Source: Pseudoalteromonas luteoviolacea B = ATCC 29581 (GTDB lineage: Bacteria; Pseudomonadota; Gammaproteobacteria; Enterobacterales; Alteromonadaceae). From it: a stretch of 64,000 bases of DNA. Positions 1 to 8,468 of the stretch are shown piece after piece; the first letter of the stretch is position 1, and every line of letters begins with the position of its first letter. The stretch lies in assembly GCA_000333235.1 (NCBI GenBank), contig CAPN01000016.1, positions 1 to 64,000 on the forward strand. The letters run 5' to 3'. The notes under the pieces are model-generated. The model made no database searches, was not told where the DNA came from, and saw nothing but the letters and a program-made list of their open reading frames with translations. A program made the position numbers and the translations under genes.

Positions 1-27
1 TTCTTCTGGATAGCGTTTTCCGCTCAT
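1..27 (-). CDS. IS3-family transposase OrfA, first nine codons only
   Basis: The reverse strand reads MSGKRYPEE from an ATG at 27 and runs off the window. This opening is characteristic of OrfA proteins of IS3-family elements, which carry a helix-turn-helix and are normally joined to OrfB by a frameshift. GAGGT stands eight bases upstream of the ATG as ribosome binding site. With only nine residues visible, the call rests on the recognisable start and on the terminal-repeat-like sequence behind it. Confidence 0.6.
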
Positions 28-94
28 AAACACCTCTGTATTTTTAGTTATTTTATCTAACTAAGAGGTGTCTAGGAAATTAGTGTCGATTCAC
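1..94 (-). mobile_element. End of an IS3-family insertion sequence (partial)
   Basis: The reverse strand of the first bases encodes a start typical of IS3-family OrfA (see next entry). About 67 bases upstream of that start the reverse strand reads TGAATCGACACTAATTTCC, ending at about position 94. It begins with TG, as IS3-family terminal repeats do, and sits at the usual distance from orfA. To its right the recombinase frame continues without a start codon, which fits an insertion boundary at about 94/95. The other end and any target duplication lie outside the window, so the exact boundary is inferred. Confidence 0.6.
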
Positions 95-1244
95 GATCAT
101 TGCTCATACTCAGAGCATATCAATCTTACTAAATTTCATAGAAAAAAGTGAAAACCTATCTCTGTTAAGTTTTTCAGATGAAAATTTTTATGATTATGTT
201 TCACATTTAAAGAAGAGGAATATTGATAACGGCACAATCAAAACTCACTGCCGAAAAGCAATTGATTACTTTTTATACCTTCAAAAAAACCATACTGACA
301 TAAAACTTATTACAGAAACGGCAACTAGTAGCAAACAGTATCAAATTCATGTTACTAAAAGAATCAGCAAAGCAGGCGGCAAATCTAAACCATATTATGA
401 TCACAAGTCCTTTGAAGGGTTAGTTAAAATAACTGAAGAAGTAGACTACATAAGGGATGATGAATTTATCGACTGGTTAGACGCTATTAATCATACTAAA
501 GAACATCCTTCTCCCAGTCTAATCATTAAACTTCGCTGGGAGGCTATCAGCTACCTTTTAGATGCAACAGGCTCTAGGATTAGTGAGCTAAAAGACATTA
601 CTCGCAGTATGATAAAGGCAGCCTACAACCCACTAGCAGATCTTGATGATGAAGTGCAAATCTCTAACATACCAGTCAAGAAAGGAAAATATAAGGGTAA
701 ATCTAGAACAATTCCCGTATCAAATGGAACCATCCAGCTCCTAATGAGCTACATTAATGAAATTGAAGCCTTATGGTCTAATATGGATCACGACAAATTA
801 TTCGTTAACATGAAGAATGGTAAGCCATTAACTGGTAACTATCTCAAAAATTATACTTTGTCGGTCATTAAAAAAAGTAAATATGAAGTTCGGCTTCGTC
901 ATGTAAACAATCACTCATTTAGACACCGCTACATAACTTTAAATGTTGCGAAGAAAATTAAAGAGCATGGCTCAGCAGGACCGATAACTAACTTGCTTCC
1001 GTTAGCGTTAAGTGCAGTCAGAAAGCTGACATTACACGCCTCGCCCGAAACCATGAATACTTATGTCCACTTAGCTCAAGACTATAACAATAGATACCGT
1101 CTAAAAAACGAACATGCGATGCTCAGTTCACTATTAAAAATTGATCTAAAAAAGTTAAAACGAATCAAAAAACAATATGAATCTGGCAAAGTTACCGAGC
1201 AAATCGCCTTTAGCGATATGCTAGAAATAATTAACAATCTTTAG
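95..1244 (+). pseudogene. Tyrosine recombinase (integrase), 5' end cut by an IS element
   Basis: One frame stays open from 84 to the stop at 1244, but its first ATG is at 609, inside the catalytic domain. The recombinase signature starts before that ATG: GSRISEL at about 573-593 carries the first catalytic Arg. Downstream are HSFRHR (His-x-x-Arg), LTLHAS (second His) and the nucleophile Tyr in NTYVHL. All core catalytic residues are therefore present, while the N-terminal start is missing. An IS3-like terminus ends at about 94, so the gene was probably truncated by that insertion. It is a candidate integrase of the island that ends in ligA. Expression from an unusual start such as ATT at 99 cannot be excluded. 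Confidence 0.75.
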
Positions 1245-1272
1245 GTAATTTTATGGAACTAACATTTATGAA

Positions 1273-2346
1273 TTAGGTCGGTTTAAAATCACCTAACTTA
1301 AATTGCTGATTAATTTTTTCTTGATTCTGCTTTAGTCTATCTAGTATGTCTGGAAATGAATCAGGTGTTGTAAAAAACATCCCACCTTTAATGGCATCTT
1401 CATGGTCTTTTTCGATATCTTTTAACCGTTCTTCACTAGGGATTAACAATAGCTCACCAGTGAGTATTGCCTCATAATCAACACCGCTACTAGCCCATCG
1501 ATGCTTTTTCATTTCTATAACATCATTTCTGGCTGTATCTGAGCTGAGCGGATCAGCAAATCCAATTTTTAATAGGCAATCTACATCATACCAATGCCTA
1601 GCAAGTCTATCAGGGTTGGGGTTTTTATCTTGAGTGCAAAACTGATGTAAGGCTGTTAACTTTTCCCATAAAATATATTCTTGTTGGTATGCGTTTACAC
1701 GCGCTTTTGGTAATACTAGTGATTCTAAGCCGGGGGTGTGACCCAAGTAACAATCAACCTCTATAGTTTGAGTTGGCTTACCTCTATTTCGTCCACCAAA
1801 TTCGAGAAGAATATGATCTAATTGATAATCATGCTTTCCTTTTGTCATGCGAGGAAAATGGATATTAATTTTTTCGCCACCAGTTCCATCTTCAATTTCA
1901 GCATACAAACCTTCAATTTGATATTGAGATAATCTTTCATTTAGTATTTTAACTAATTGCTCACTCCAGTCTTGTAATTGTTGTTGCTGAACCTTTCTAA
2001 ACTTACTACTTTGGCTTCGGTTTTTGGTGCTTTGCTCCCATGCAGCAAGTTCATCCTCTTCAGAAAGACCTGATAAATCAGCCCAATGTATCGACAAATC
2101 TATATCTTCTGAAAATCGAGAAATAGCTTCCCAACATTTACTTAATGCTGTTCCGCCTTTAAATGCGACTGAAAAATCTCCGAGCAATTTTTCTTCATAA
2201 AGAAGTCTTAAAATTTCAGTCACCCAAATATCTTTTTCTAGAAAGTTTGCAGCAAGACCTTTGGGATGGTTTTGAGCGCCAACTGTGAAAATTTCACTAA
2301 GTTCTTCATGCCTTGACTTGTCAGCATATAATTCGAATATATTCAT
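1273..2346 (-). CDS. AbiEii/AbiGii-family nucleotidyltransferase toxin
   Basis: This 357-residue protein belongs to the nucleotidyltransferase family of type IV AbiE toxins. The diagnostic motifs are visible: GGTALSK at 64-70 and SEDIDL at 79-84, the latter carrying two acidic metal ligands. Family members transfer nucleotides to RNA acceptors such as tRNA and cause growth arrest or abortive infection; the substrate here is unknown. The ATG shares one base with the stop of the upstream antitoxin gene (TAATG), so the two are translationally coupled. The pair lies in the island between the recombinase and other accessory genes. Family assignment is firm; a role in phage defence is inferred. Confidence 0.85.
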   Translation of the reverse strand: MNIFELYADKSRHEELSEIFTVGAQNHPKGLAANFLEKDIWVTEILRLLYEEKLLGDFSVAFKGGTALSKCWEAISRFSEDIDLSIHWADLSGLSEEDELAAWEQSTKNRSQSSKFRKVQQQQLQDWSEQLVKILNERLSQYQIEGLYAEIEDGTGGEKINIHFPRMTKGKHDYQLDHILLEFGGRNRGKPTQTIEVDCYLGHTPGLESLVLPKARVNAYQQEYILWEKLTALHQFCTQDKNPNPDRLARHWYDVDCLLKIGFADPLSSDTARNDVIEMKKHRWASSGVDYEAILTGELLLIPSEERLKDIEKDHEDAIKGGMFFTTPDSFPDILDRLKQNQEKINQQFKLGDFKPT

Positions 2347-2966
2347 TAAAGTAAACTATGCTCAATATTTTTTAGTTTGTTTTTCCACATTGCTAACATG
2401 GTATTTTTTTGTAGTTTAGAGAGAATTCTAACTGTTTCTTTTTCCGATAACTGTAAACGTTTAAAGGCGTTTTTTATTAATGACTCTGGAGTGTGTTCAG
2501 GAGAAAGCGTTAACAAACTTCTAAAAACTGCACCTTCAGGTTTGTTTTCCCATTGGAGCTTACTTTTAGTCGTATGATGTACTTGTACTACTTCATTACC
2601 AACTCTAAATTCCCTAGAAGGTCCAGTAGTCCAATATACGGATTTCATAGGAGCTTGAGTCTGCAACCCTAACCTATAGGCAGCTTCCAACCCTTGAGGC
2701 ACGATTTTGTAATGATGTGTGCGTGCCCATGTTTTGGCGATTTCTTCAGCTTTCGCAGTAATCTTTATAGAAGGAATACTTTTAAGAGGTTTAGGGCGAG
2801 AATATATTCCTTTAGCAACACGAACAATTACCTTCTCTTTAGCCAAGCGACTCATTGCCTTTTGTACAGACGTAGTTGAGCCTAAGGAATAAAACCCCTC
2901 AATAGAAAATGGAGTTCCACGTTTCATACGGGAGACTCGATTAGCAACTAAAGCCGAAACAGACAT
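2346..2966 (-). CDS. AbiEi-like / DUF6088 antitoxin
   Basis: This 206-residue protein precedes the AbiEii-type toxin and overlaps it by one base. Its first 60 residues look like a winged helix-turn-helix (SVQKAMSRLAKEKVIVRVAK followed by GIYSRP), typical of AbiEi and DUF6088 antitoxins. These proteins repress their own operon by binding inverted repeats upstream and counter the toxin without forming a stable complex (type IV). The remainder is the family's C-terminal domain. The 190 bases upstream would hold promoter and operator, but I could not pick a convincing operator by eye. Confidence 0.8.
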   Translation of the reverse strand: MSVSALVANRVSRMKRGTPFSIEGFYSLGSTTSVQKAMSRLAKEKVIVRVAKGIYSRPKPLKSIPSIKITAKAEEIAKTWARTHHYKIVPQGLEAAYRLGLQTQAPMKSVYWTTGPSREFRVGNEVVQVHHTTKSKLQWENKPEGAVFRSLLTLSPEHTPESLIKNAFKRLQLSEKETVRILSKLQKNTMLAMWKNKLKNIEHSLL

Positions 2967-3157
2967 ACACCTATCAAACCTGACTATTTTCTCTATATGT
3001 GTAGATATTGTAGACCATACTTTAATTGATGTACAGATTGATTTGTGTCAGGATTACTTGTGTTTACCTGATCTATCTTTATTACTTTGAATTTCTATCG
3101 AGTAATCGACTACGTCATGTGAGCTATCGGATCTACGCTCCAATAATTCCGTTTAAC

Positions 3158-3469
3158 TTATTGAAAGCAAAGCCTGTTATTGATAAGGCTAATTTCCTGA
3201 GGTGAGTAACCATTCCTGAGCATTTCAAAATCTCGATACTGTACGCCCGCCTTAATCCCATCTCCTTCCAAGTGATAAATCGAGCCTGATTTAGTCTCTA
3301 CAATGCGTGCATTAGAATTGATTTTGACAATGACAGAACTACAAACATAATCATTTTCGACGAATCTACATGTGCTATCCGAGACGACAATACCAAACAA
3401 CACAACAGCAAGTTCACTATCATTATCAAGAATAGAAACTAGTTGCCAATCTTTTAAGAACGTCTCCAT
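3158..3469 (-). CDS. Small hypothetical protein, 103 residues
   Basis: I do not recognise this protein. It has no signal peptide and no obvious membrane segment. Alternating hydrophobic residues (LAVVLFGIVV, SSVIVKI) followed by an acidic SIYHLEGDG stretch suggest a small beta-rich fold. It ends with Cys-Phe-Gln and contains two other Cys residues near the middle. It lies on the same strand as, and 50 bases downstream of, another unrecognised gene, so the two may be cotranscribed. Its base composition matches the island rather than the core genome. Confidence 0.5.
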   Translation of the reverse strand: METFLKDWQLVSILDNDSELAVVLFGIVVSDSTCRFVENDYVCSSVIVKINSNARIVETKSGSIYHLEGDGIKAGVQYRDFEMLRNGYSPQEISLINNRLCFQ

Positions 3470-3519
3470 TTTAGTCCTACTTTTACAGATTTTTATAAAA
3501 TAGATAACTCGACATTAGT

Positions 3520-4203
3520 TCATTTCATCGATATAAAGTCACTTAACAGCTCTTCTTTCTCAACTCTATCAAAGTCAGGTTCCAAGAAGACTGACATTGA
3601 GATCAATGCTTGTTCTCCCCAGTGTTTTTGCCACTTAAAGTAAGACTCTAACGTATTAATAACATAGACTTTTCTGCCAATTGAATTAGCATTTTTAATA
3701 TAGTTTTTAGGATCGGGTACTGGTGTTGGTCTTCTTACCACCATGTTTCGCCATATGCGGTTATCCGTTATAAAACTATGACTTGACGATGTTACTTCAG
3801 AAGGACCTAAAACCATCTTGCTTGTTCCATCTTTTTCAAGTTGAAAAAGACCAACTTCTTTTCTAAAGGCTAAGTAGTTTTCGTTTTTTAAAACACTATC
3901 TCGTCCCAAGCAAAGAATTCTATCTTGGTCTTCGAACAGCAATTTCAGGTAATTTTCTTGTTCACTAAACCAAAGGTTAAATTCATTTGAACCTTCAAAT
4001 GGAGTGTTTTCAAATATCCATATTTCCCTAGCTTCACAATGAGATATACCAATTTGTTTTTTAATTTTTTTTGCTTCAATTGATATCTGTTGACTGAATT
4101 TCGCAAGTACCTTTGTGTGAGGTATTGATAATAATTGCATACGGTTCCCCAATATTAATTTGCTACTGATGCCAGATGATGGGAACACTTTACCGAAAGG
4201 CAC
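3520..4203 (-). CDS. Hypothetical protein divergent from the BrxR-like regulator
   Basis: I do not recognise this soluble 227-residue protein. The longest frame begins at a GTG at 4203 with no clear ribosome binding site. An internal ATG at 4140 has GGGGAA about seven bases upstream and would give 206 residues, so the true start may be there. The protein is mixed alpha/beta with many aromatic residues in its C-terminal third (ESYFKWQKHWGEQ). It is transcribed divergently from the winged-helix gene at 4333, across an intergenic region with two inverted repeats, so it is probably under that regulator's control. A defence or effector role is only a guess from context. Confidence 0.55.
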   Translation of the reverse strand: MPFGKVFPSSGISSKLILGNRMQLLSIPHTKVLAKFSQQISIEAKKIKKQIGISHCEAREIWIFENTPFEGSNEFNLWFSEQENYLKLLFEDQDRILCLGRDSVLKNENYLAFRKEVGLFQLEKDGTSKMVLGPSEVTSSSHSFITDNRIWRNMVVRRPTPVPDPKNYIKNANSIGRKVYVINTLESYFKWQKHWGEQALISMSVFLEPDFDRVEKEELLSDFISMK

Positions 4204-4221
4204 GTTTTCTGACTTAACGTA

Positions 4222-4236
4222 TTATCATAATGATAA
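4222..4236. promoter_or_regulatory. Inverted repeat, candidate operator 1
   Basis: Perfect arms TTATCA and TGATAA are separated by TAA, in the intergenic region between the divergent genes starting at 4203 and 4333. BrxR/CapW-type regulators bind inverted repeats near their own gene. Binding by the neighbouring regulator is inferred. Confidence 0.45.
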
Positions 4237-4261
4237 CTCATAACGGTAATTATTCAACTTA

Positions 4262-4290
4262 TTATCAATTTGATTGAATCATTTTGATAA
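4262..4290. promoter_or_regulatory. Nested inverted repeat, candidate operator 2
   Basis: Outer arms TTATCAA (4262-4268) and TTGATAA (4284-4290) enclose an inner dyad TGATTGAATCA (4271-4281). The site ends 42 bases before the regulator's ATG. The outer half-site TTATCA matches operator 1, so one protein could bind both. The inner core TTGATTGAATCA recurs with one mismatch upstream of hamA at 9411-9422. Confidence 0.5.
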
Positions 4291-4332
4291 CTCTGCAAGA
4301 ATTATTTTAATAAAAATTAATTCAGAGATTTT

Positions 4333-4872
4333 ATGTCCTTAAATAAATTAGGATATTTTCAAAAACTGAGATTAGAGTTTATTGAATTCAGGCTTGAATA
4401 CTATTCATTCATTTCGAGAAAAGATTTAATAGATCAATTTGAAATTGGTCCCGCTAGTGCATCTCGCGATCTTGCCATTTACATAGAGTTAGCTCCTAAC
4501 AACCTTGTACTTCGACATGAAAGTAAGCAGTATTTTCGTAGTAGTGACTTTTCTCCGATTTTCAATCACGAGCGTCAACAAGTGTTGGCAAGTTTAATCA
4601 ATGGTTTTGTTGGACTTAGTATTGGAAAGAAATCTGAAGAATATAAATTTGTCGATTCTAGACCTATTGAAGATTTTGATCTTTCAGTATTGGGTCTTAT
4701 ATCTCGTGGGTTACATAGTAATGAAAAAGTTGTAATAAATAGAGAGTTATTTACTATCAAATGCGTATCATTGTCTTTGGATGGCAAAGTTACTGTAGCC
4801 CTTCATGATGATAAAAACTTTGTTGATATAAGCCGACATATGAATGAACTTCAAGGTGTATTGATGGTATAG
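4333..4872 (+). CDS. BrxR/CapW-like winged-helix regulator, short form
   Basis: Residues 8-75 resemble the N-terminal winged-helix domain of BrxR and CapW, transcription factors that control BREX and CBASS loci: RLEFIEFRLEYY, then ISRKDLIDQFEIG with SASRDLA as recognition helix, then LAPNNLVLRH. Full-length relatives have about 280-300 residues with WYL and WCX ligand-sensing domains. This one has 179, and I see no WYL signature in the remaining part. It may be a repressor with a different sensor or a shortened variant. It sits beside a Hachiman system, and inverted repeats lie just upstream. Regulation of its neighbours is inferred. Confidence 0.65.
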   Translation: MSLNKLGYFQKLRLEFIEFRLEYYSFISRKDLIDQFEIGPASASRDLAIYIELAPNNLVLRHESKQYFRSSDFSPIFNHERQQVLASLINGFVGLSIGKKSEEYKFVDSRPIEDFDLSVLGLISRGLHSNEKVVINRELFTIKCVSLSLDGKVTVALHDDKNFVDISRHMNELQGVLMV

Positions 4873-5041
4873 TTGTATATCTTATGTATATGCACTTTTG
4901 TCTTTTGACTTCAACAATTAGCATTAGGTAAATGCCACAACTAAAGGACTGTATAAAAAATCAGTATTTATGGATTTTTCTCAAAAAATATGAGAACGTA
5001 CATCTAAGATAAAAGCTGTTTGATACATGCGATGGAATATT

Positions 5042-5908
5042 ATGAACAAACTAAAAAAAAGCATTAATGTAAGGTTTTTCTCAATTGAAGCTGAGGATAA
5101 CTTTTTTTCTGAGTTCGTTTCTAATTATCAGGCTAATCTAATCAATGATAATCATACGAGAATTATTGGAATTCGAAATAAAAAGCATTTAATAAAAGCC
5201 TCTGAGAGTGTCCAACAAGCTGATATAGACATATACCCTGTTACAGTTGTTCGTGAGAGAAATACATGGCAAACAAAAGCAACTAGTGATGGTAAAATAA
5301 CGTCTATAGCTATAAATCAAGGTATAATTGGAGATCCTTTCTTTTTCTCAATTATCCCACAGTTAAAAATAGTACTTGGATTTACATCAGGACCAAGCGT
5401 AAGTTTAAAGAGTGTAGGAAGCTCATTGCTGGATCAATTCACTAACAGTAGAGACAATAAAGTTAAACTTGAACTTATTCCAAAAGAAAAAGAATTCTCA
5501 AAATTAACTGAAATTATAGACTATAGTAGTTTGCACTTTAAAATAGGAACATCATCACTTTCAGATGTATCTGAAAACGCACCTCAACTAATTAAAGACC
5601 TAAGTAGCGCTCCCTTTATTGAAGGTAATATGCAATTATCCTTAGACTTTGATATTGATGGAAACGAAGATACAGGTCTTTCCAAACAAAATGTAATTGA
5701 AATAATAAATTACTTATCAAACCATGATGATTGTACTTTACTTAAAGTTAAAGGAAGAAATGAAGACGGTTCTAGCGTCCATCTAGATTTTAGCAACGCT
5801 TTCCTTACCTTTAAAACCGAAATTAGCACACGTCAAAAATACATAGACGAACAAATAGCGAAAGAAGTATTGGAGTCTGCTTTAGCCAACTTCAGAAGCA
5901 ATACTTAA
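5042..5908 (+). CDS. Hypothetical protein converging on hamB
   Basis: I do not recognise this 288-residue protein. ATG at 5042 was chosen because GGA stands about seven bases upstream and the protein then opens MNKLKKSINVRFFSIE; an ATG at 5027 would add five residues. No membrane segments or catalytic motif stand out. The pattern is alternating strands in the first 130 residues and a helical C-terminus (EQIAKEVLESALANF). It lies 170 bases after the short BrxR-like regulator and converges with hamB, 52 bases away. Its position between a defence regulator and a Hachiman pair makes it a candidate accessory component; nothing in its sequence proves this. Confidence 0.55.
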   Translation: MNKLKKSINVRFFSIEAEDNFFSEFVSNYQANLINDNHTRIIGIRNKKHLIKASESVQQADIDIYPVTVVRERNTWQTKATSDGKITSIAINQGIIGDPFFFSIIPQLKIVLGFTSGPSVSLKSVGSSLLDQFTNSRDNKVKLELIPKEKEFSKLTEIIDYSSLHFKIGTSSLSDVSENAPQLIKDLSSAPFIEGNMQLSLDFDIDGNEDTGLSKQNVIEIINYLSNHDDCTLLKVKGRNEDGSSVHLDFSNAFLTFKTEISTRQKYIDEQIAKEVLESALANFRSNT

Positions 5909-5960
5909 TTGCTAGTATAACGTTTTGGTTTTTGTTCAATCAAATACATAAAATTATTAA

Positions 5961-8468
5961 TCACTTAGACATTGATAATATCTCTTTTCTTGTTATCGGA
6001 TGCAATGAATCGAGCATATTTTTTTCTAAAAGCTCTAGTAGTCCATGCAAGGATTCGACTTCAACATTAGCTGAAAGCTTATCATTGACTTCTTTTGCTG
6101 CCTCGCGGGACAAACCTATATTAATCAAATCGATCATTCGCTCATCACTAGCACCGATCTCAATGTAGGTATGTAGTTTGATACTAGCTAAATCGAGTTT
6201 TTTTAGCTTTATAACATTTGACAATAAAACTTGATAACAACGCAATGCATTTGCCATCCTGAATCGAATATCATTGTTTATAACTTTTATAACATCTCTG
6301 ACAGCTTTATTCGGATTAACTAAATCTGTTTCTTTTTTCTTATGGTTTTCCATCCATTCAAGTTGCTCAGTAATAATATCTTTCAAGCTTTCCCCTTGAA
6401 CCCATTTTGCAGCAATAACCCCCATATACGTCATTAGGTAATCACCTGTCGGAGTAAAGACACCGAATTCTGTTAGCTTTTCACAAACCTTAACCAAAAC
6501 TTTATATAAATCTTTCGATTTGGGATGAGGTAAAACCCAATCATTTAAATCAGGTGTATCATTTAAAAATTTGAATAACTTGTTTTGCTGTATATAGCCT
6601 ATTGTTGGGCTAGCTTCGAGGGTGAAAGGTGCGACTAATAAACTTTTATATGCGTTTTCTACAGCTGTATACAAAGAATTTAAGTCATCAGGGTCTAACT
6701 CCAATTCCTGTGCTTTGAGGGTTCTATCTATATTGCCTTCAGCTAATTCCTTAATCAACTTATTAGCAATAGTGTAAAATTTGTACTGGTTTTCTGCATC
6801 ATGTGCGTACTGCCCTTCTAAAGCCAAGTAAACATGTGCTAACTCTTCATTTAGTGCTTTGAAAAATGTGGGTATCTTTTGCTCATCAATATCTACCTCT
6901 TCAAAATAGTCTTGCACTTGCCACTCTTCTGGTTCGACAATGAAGACATTACCAGCAAAATGCTCAAGCATTCTGCCAGCTCTTCCTGTAATGTTATTTA
7001 TTTTTACATCGTCTAACCGTTCTGGCGCTCCCATTCCTGCGGATTGCATTGGTTTATAGAGAAATAGATTTTTTGCAGGTAAATTAACTCCTTCAGCCAG
7101 TGTGCTAGTACAAGCTACGAACTTAATTTGTTCTTCCTTAACGAGATTTTCAATCATGACCCTCAGAGAACTTGGCAAAGGACCATAATGGAAAGCAACC
7201 CCTTTCCTCAGGTTACTAGCCAATGTGAATCGATCATGGATAAACTCTTCAACATAATCAGCAGCTTCTTCTAATTCTTCGGTAGTATCAAAGAATTCAA
7301 TTTTGTCCGCTATATTTCTCGCAATATCTTCACAATGATCTGTTTGGTTTCTATATATGATATTGCTATGACCTTGACCAAGCTTAATAGCAATATCTGA
7401 TAGATGCTTCCCTTTAAAGCCTTTTGGTATTTCTATTTTATCTTCTGTGTTTAACCTTTGAATGGTCAAATTTCGACCTGCGGGTTTTACTTCCATTAAA
7501 ATCTTAGCTACAGGTGAAACGGAAGTAATCTCTTTTGTAAATTTCACCCCTTCAAAAACTGTTGAGAATGAGTCTTGATAACTAGCAGAGGGCATACTAA
7601 TAATTACTTGTGGGTAGCCACTAGTTTCTAACAACTTATCGATAGTAAGATGAAGCAACACCCCTCTACTTTCATCTGTTATGTTATGGGCTTCGTCGAT
7701 AAACAGGTAGTTGAATGTTAAGTCACCCGCTTGCAACGCATCAAACAATCTCTCCTGAGTCATTACGAAAAATGTTTTGTCTGCGTAGGTGTTATCTTTT
7801 GGTACTGTGCAGATCTCAATCTGTTGGTCAAAATTATGTTCTTTAGCTATCTCGTAAAGTTTATTTGCAACCTCAGAAATTAAAGCTCTAGTAGGGACTA
7901 TAATTGCAGCAAAAGCACCATCTGAGTCCATTATTCTTCTAACTAAATAACTAAGAATTATGTGCGTTTTCCCTGCTGACGTAGGTGCTACAGTTATTAC
8001 ATCTTCATCAGCTATAAGGTTCTCCCAAAGCGATCTTTGAAAGTCAGTAAGAGGGAAATTAAGATCTTCGACAGTATTAAGCTCTTGTCTAAAATCCATT
8101 TCAGCTTCAGAATAAAAATTGTACTTAAAATTTAGTGAAGGGTAATTTTTGTCTATGAGCTTTATATTTGGAAAATCTCCGGCATTGGAAAATACCTTTT
8201 TAGCAATTGCGATGATTTCTGGGTAAAGGTCACCACAAACATCAATAAGCATAGAAAGGAGTGCAGCGCCTTCCTTTCTAAATTTATTATCGTTTACCCT
8301 ATAGAAATATTGAGCAATACTAACCAACTGTTTTACATGGTTTCTACTTAATTTAGCTTCCTGCCCAACCATTTTAAATACATAAGAACGGAAAAGTTCG
8401 TTAGTTGCTTGCTTATAATCCTCGCTAGCCAATGCTCTTGTCGAGAGTTTCGTAATGAATTGGCTCAT
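5961..8468 (-). CDS. hamB: HamB, superfamily 2 helicase of a Hachiman defence system
   Basis: This 835-residue DEAD/DEAH-type helicase shows the motifs in order: Q-like FPLTDFQ at 138-144, Walker A APTSAGKT at 161-168, motif Ia PTRAL at 192-196, Walker B DEAH at 258-261, SMPSAS at 291-296 in motif III position, STLAEGVNLP at about 455-464 and GRAGR at 495-499. The gene overlaps hamA by ATGA. In Hachiman systems HamB senses damaged or aberrant DNA and releases the HamA nuclease, which clears the cell's DNA after phage infection. All motifs look intact, so the protein should be active. Identification rests mainly on the partner gene. Confidence 0.85.
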   Translation of the reverse strand: MSQFITKLSTRALASEDYKQATNELFRSYVFKMVGQEAKLSRNHVKQLVSIAQYFYRVNDNKFRKEGAALLSMLIDVCGDLYPEIIAIAKKVFSNAGDFPNIKLIDKNYPSLNFKYNFYSEAEMDFRQELNTVEDLNFPLTDFQRSLWENLIADEDVITVAPTSAGKTHIILSYLVRRIMDSDGAFAAIIVPTRALISEVANKLYEIAKEHNFDQQIEICTVPKDNTYADKTFFVMTQERLFDALQAGDLTFNYLFIDEAHNITDESRGVLLHLTIDKLLETSGYPQVIISMPSASYQDSFSTVFEGVKFTKEITSVSPVAKILMEVKPAGRNLTIQRLNTEDKIEIPKGFKGKHLSDIAIKLGQGHSNIIYRNQTDHCEDIARNIADKIEFFDTTEELEEAADYVEEFIHDRFTLASNLRKGVAFHYGPLPSSLRVMIENLVKEEQIKFVACTSTLAEGVNLPAKNLFLYKPMQSAGMGAPERLDDVKINNITGRAGRMLEHFAGNVFIVEPEEWQVQDYFEEVDIDEQKIPTFFKALNEELAHVYLALEGQYAHDAENQYKFYTIANKLIKELAEGNIDRTLKAQELELDPDDLNSLYTAVENAYKSLLVAPFTLEASPTIGYIQQNKLFKFLNDTPDLNDWVLPHPKSKDLYKVLVKVCEKLTEFGVFTPTGDYLMTYMGVIAAKWVQGESLKDIITEQLEWMENHKKKETDLVNPNKAVRDVIKVINNDIRFRMANALRCYQVLLSNVIKLKKLDLASIKLHTYIEIGASDERMIDLINIGLSREAAKEVNDKLSANVEVESLHGLLELLEKNMLDSLHPITRKEILSMSK

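Noticed and set aside
609..1244. Treating the 211-residue frame from ATG 609 as a complete recombinase gene
   Set aside because: The catalytic Arg motif lies before this ATG in the same frame, which is open back to about 84, so the ATG is internal.
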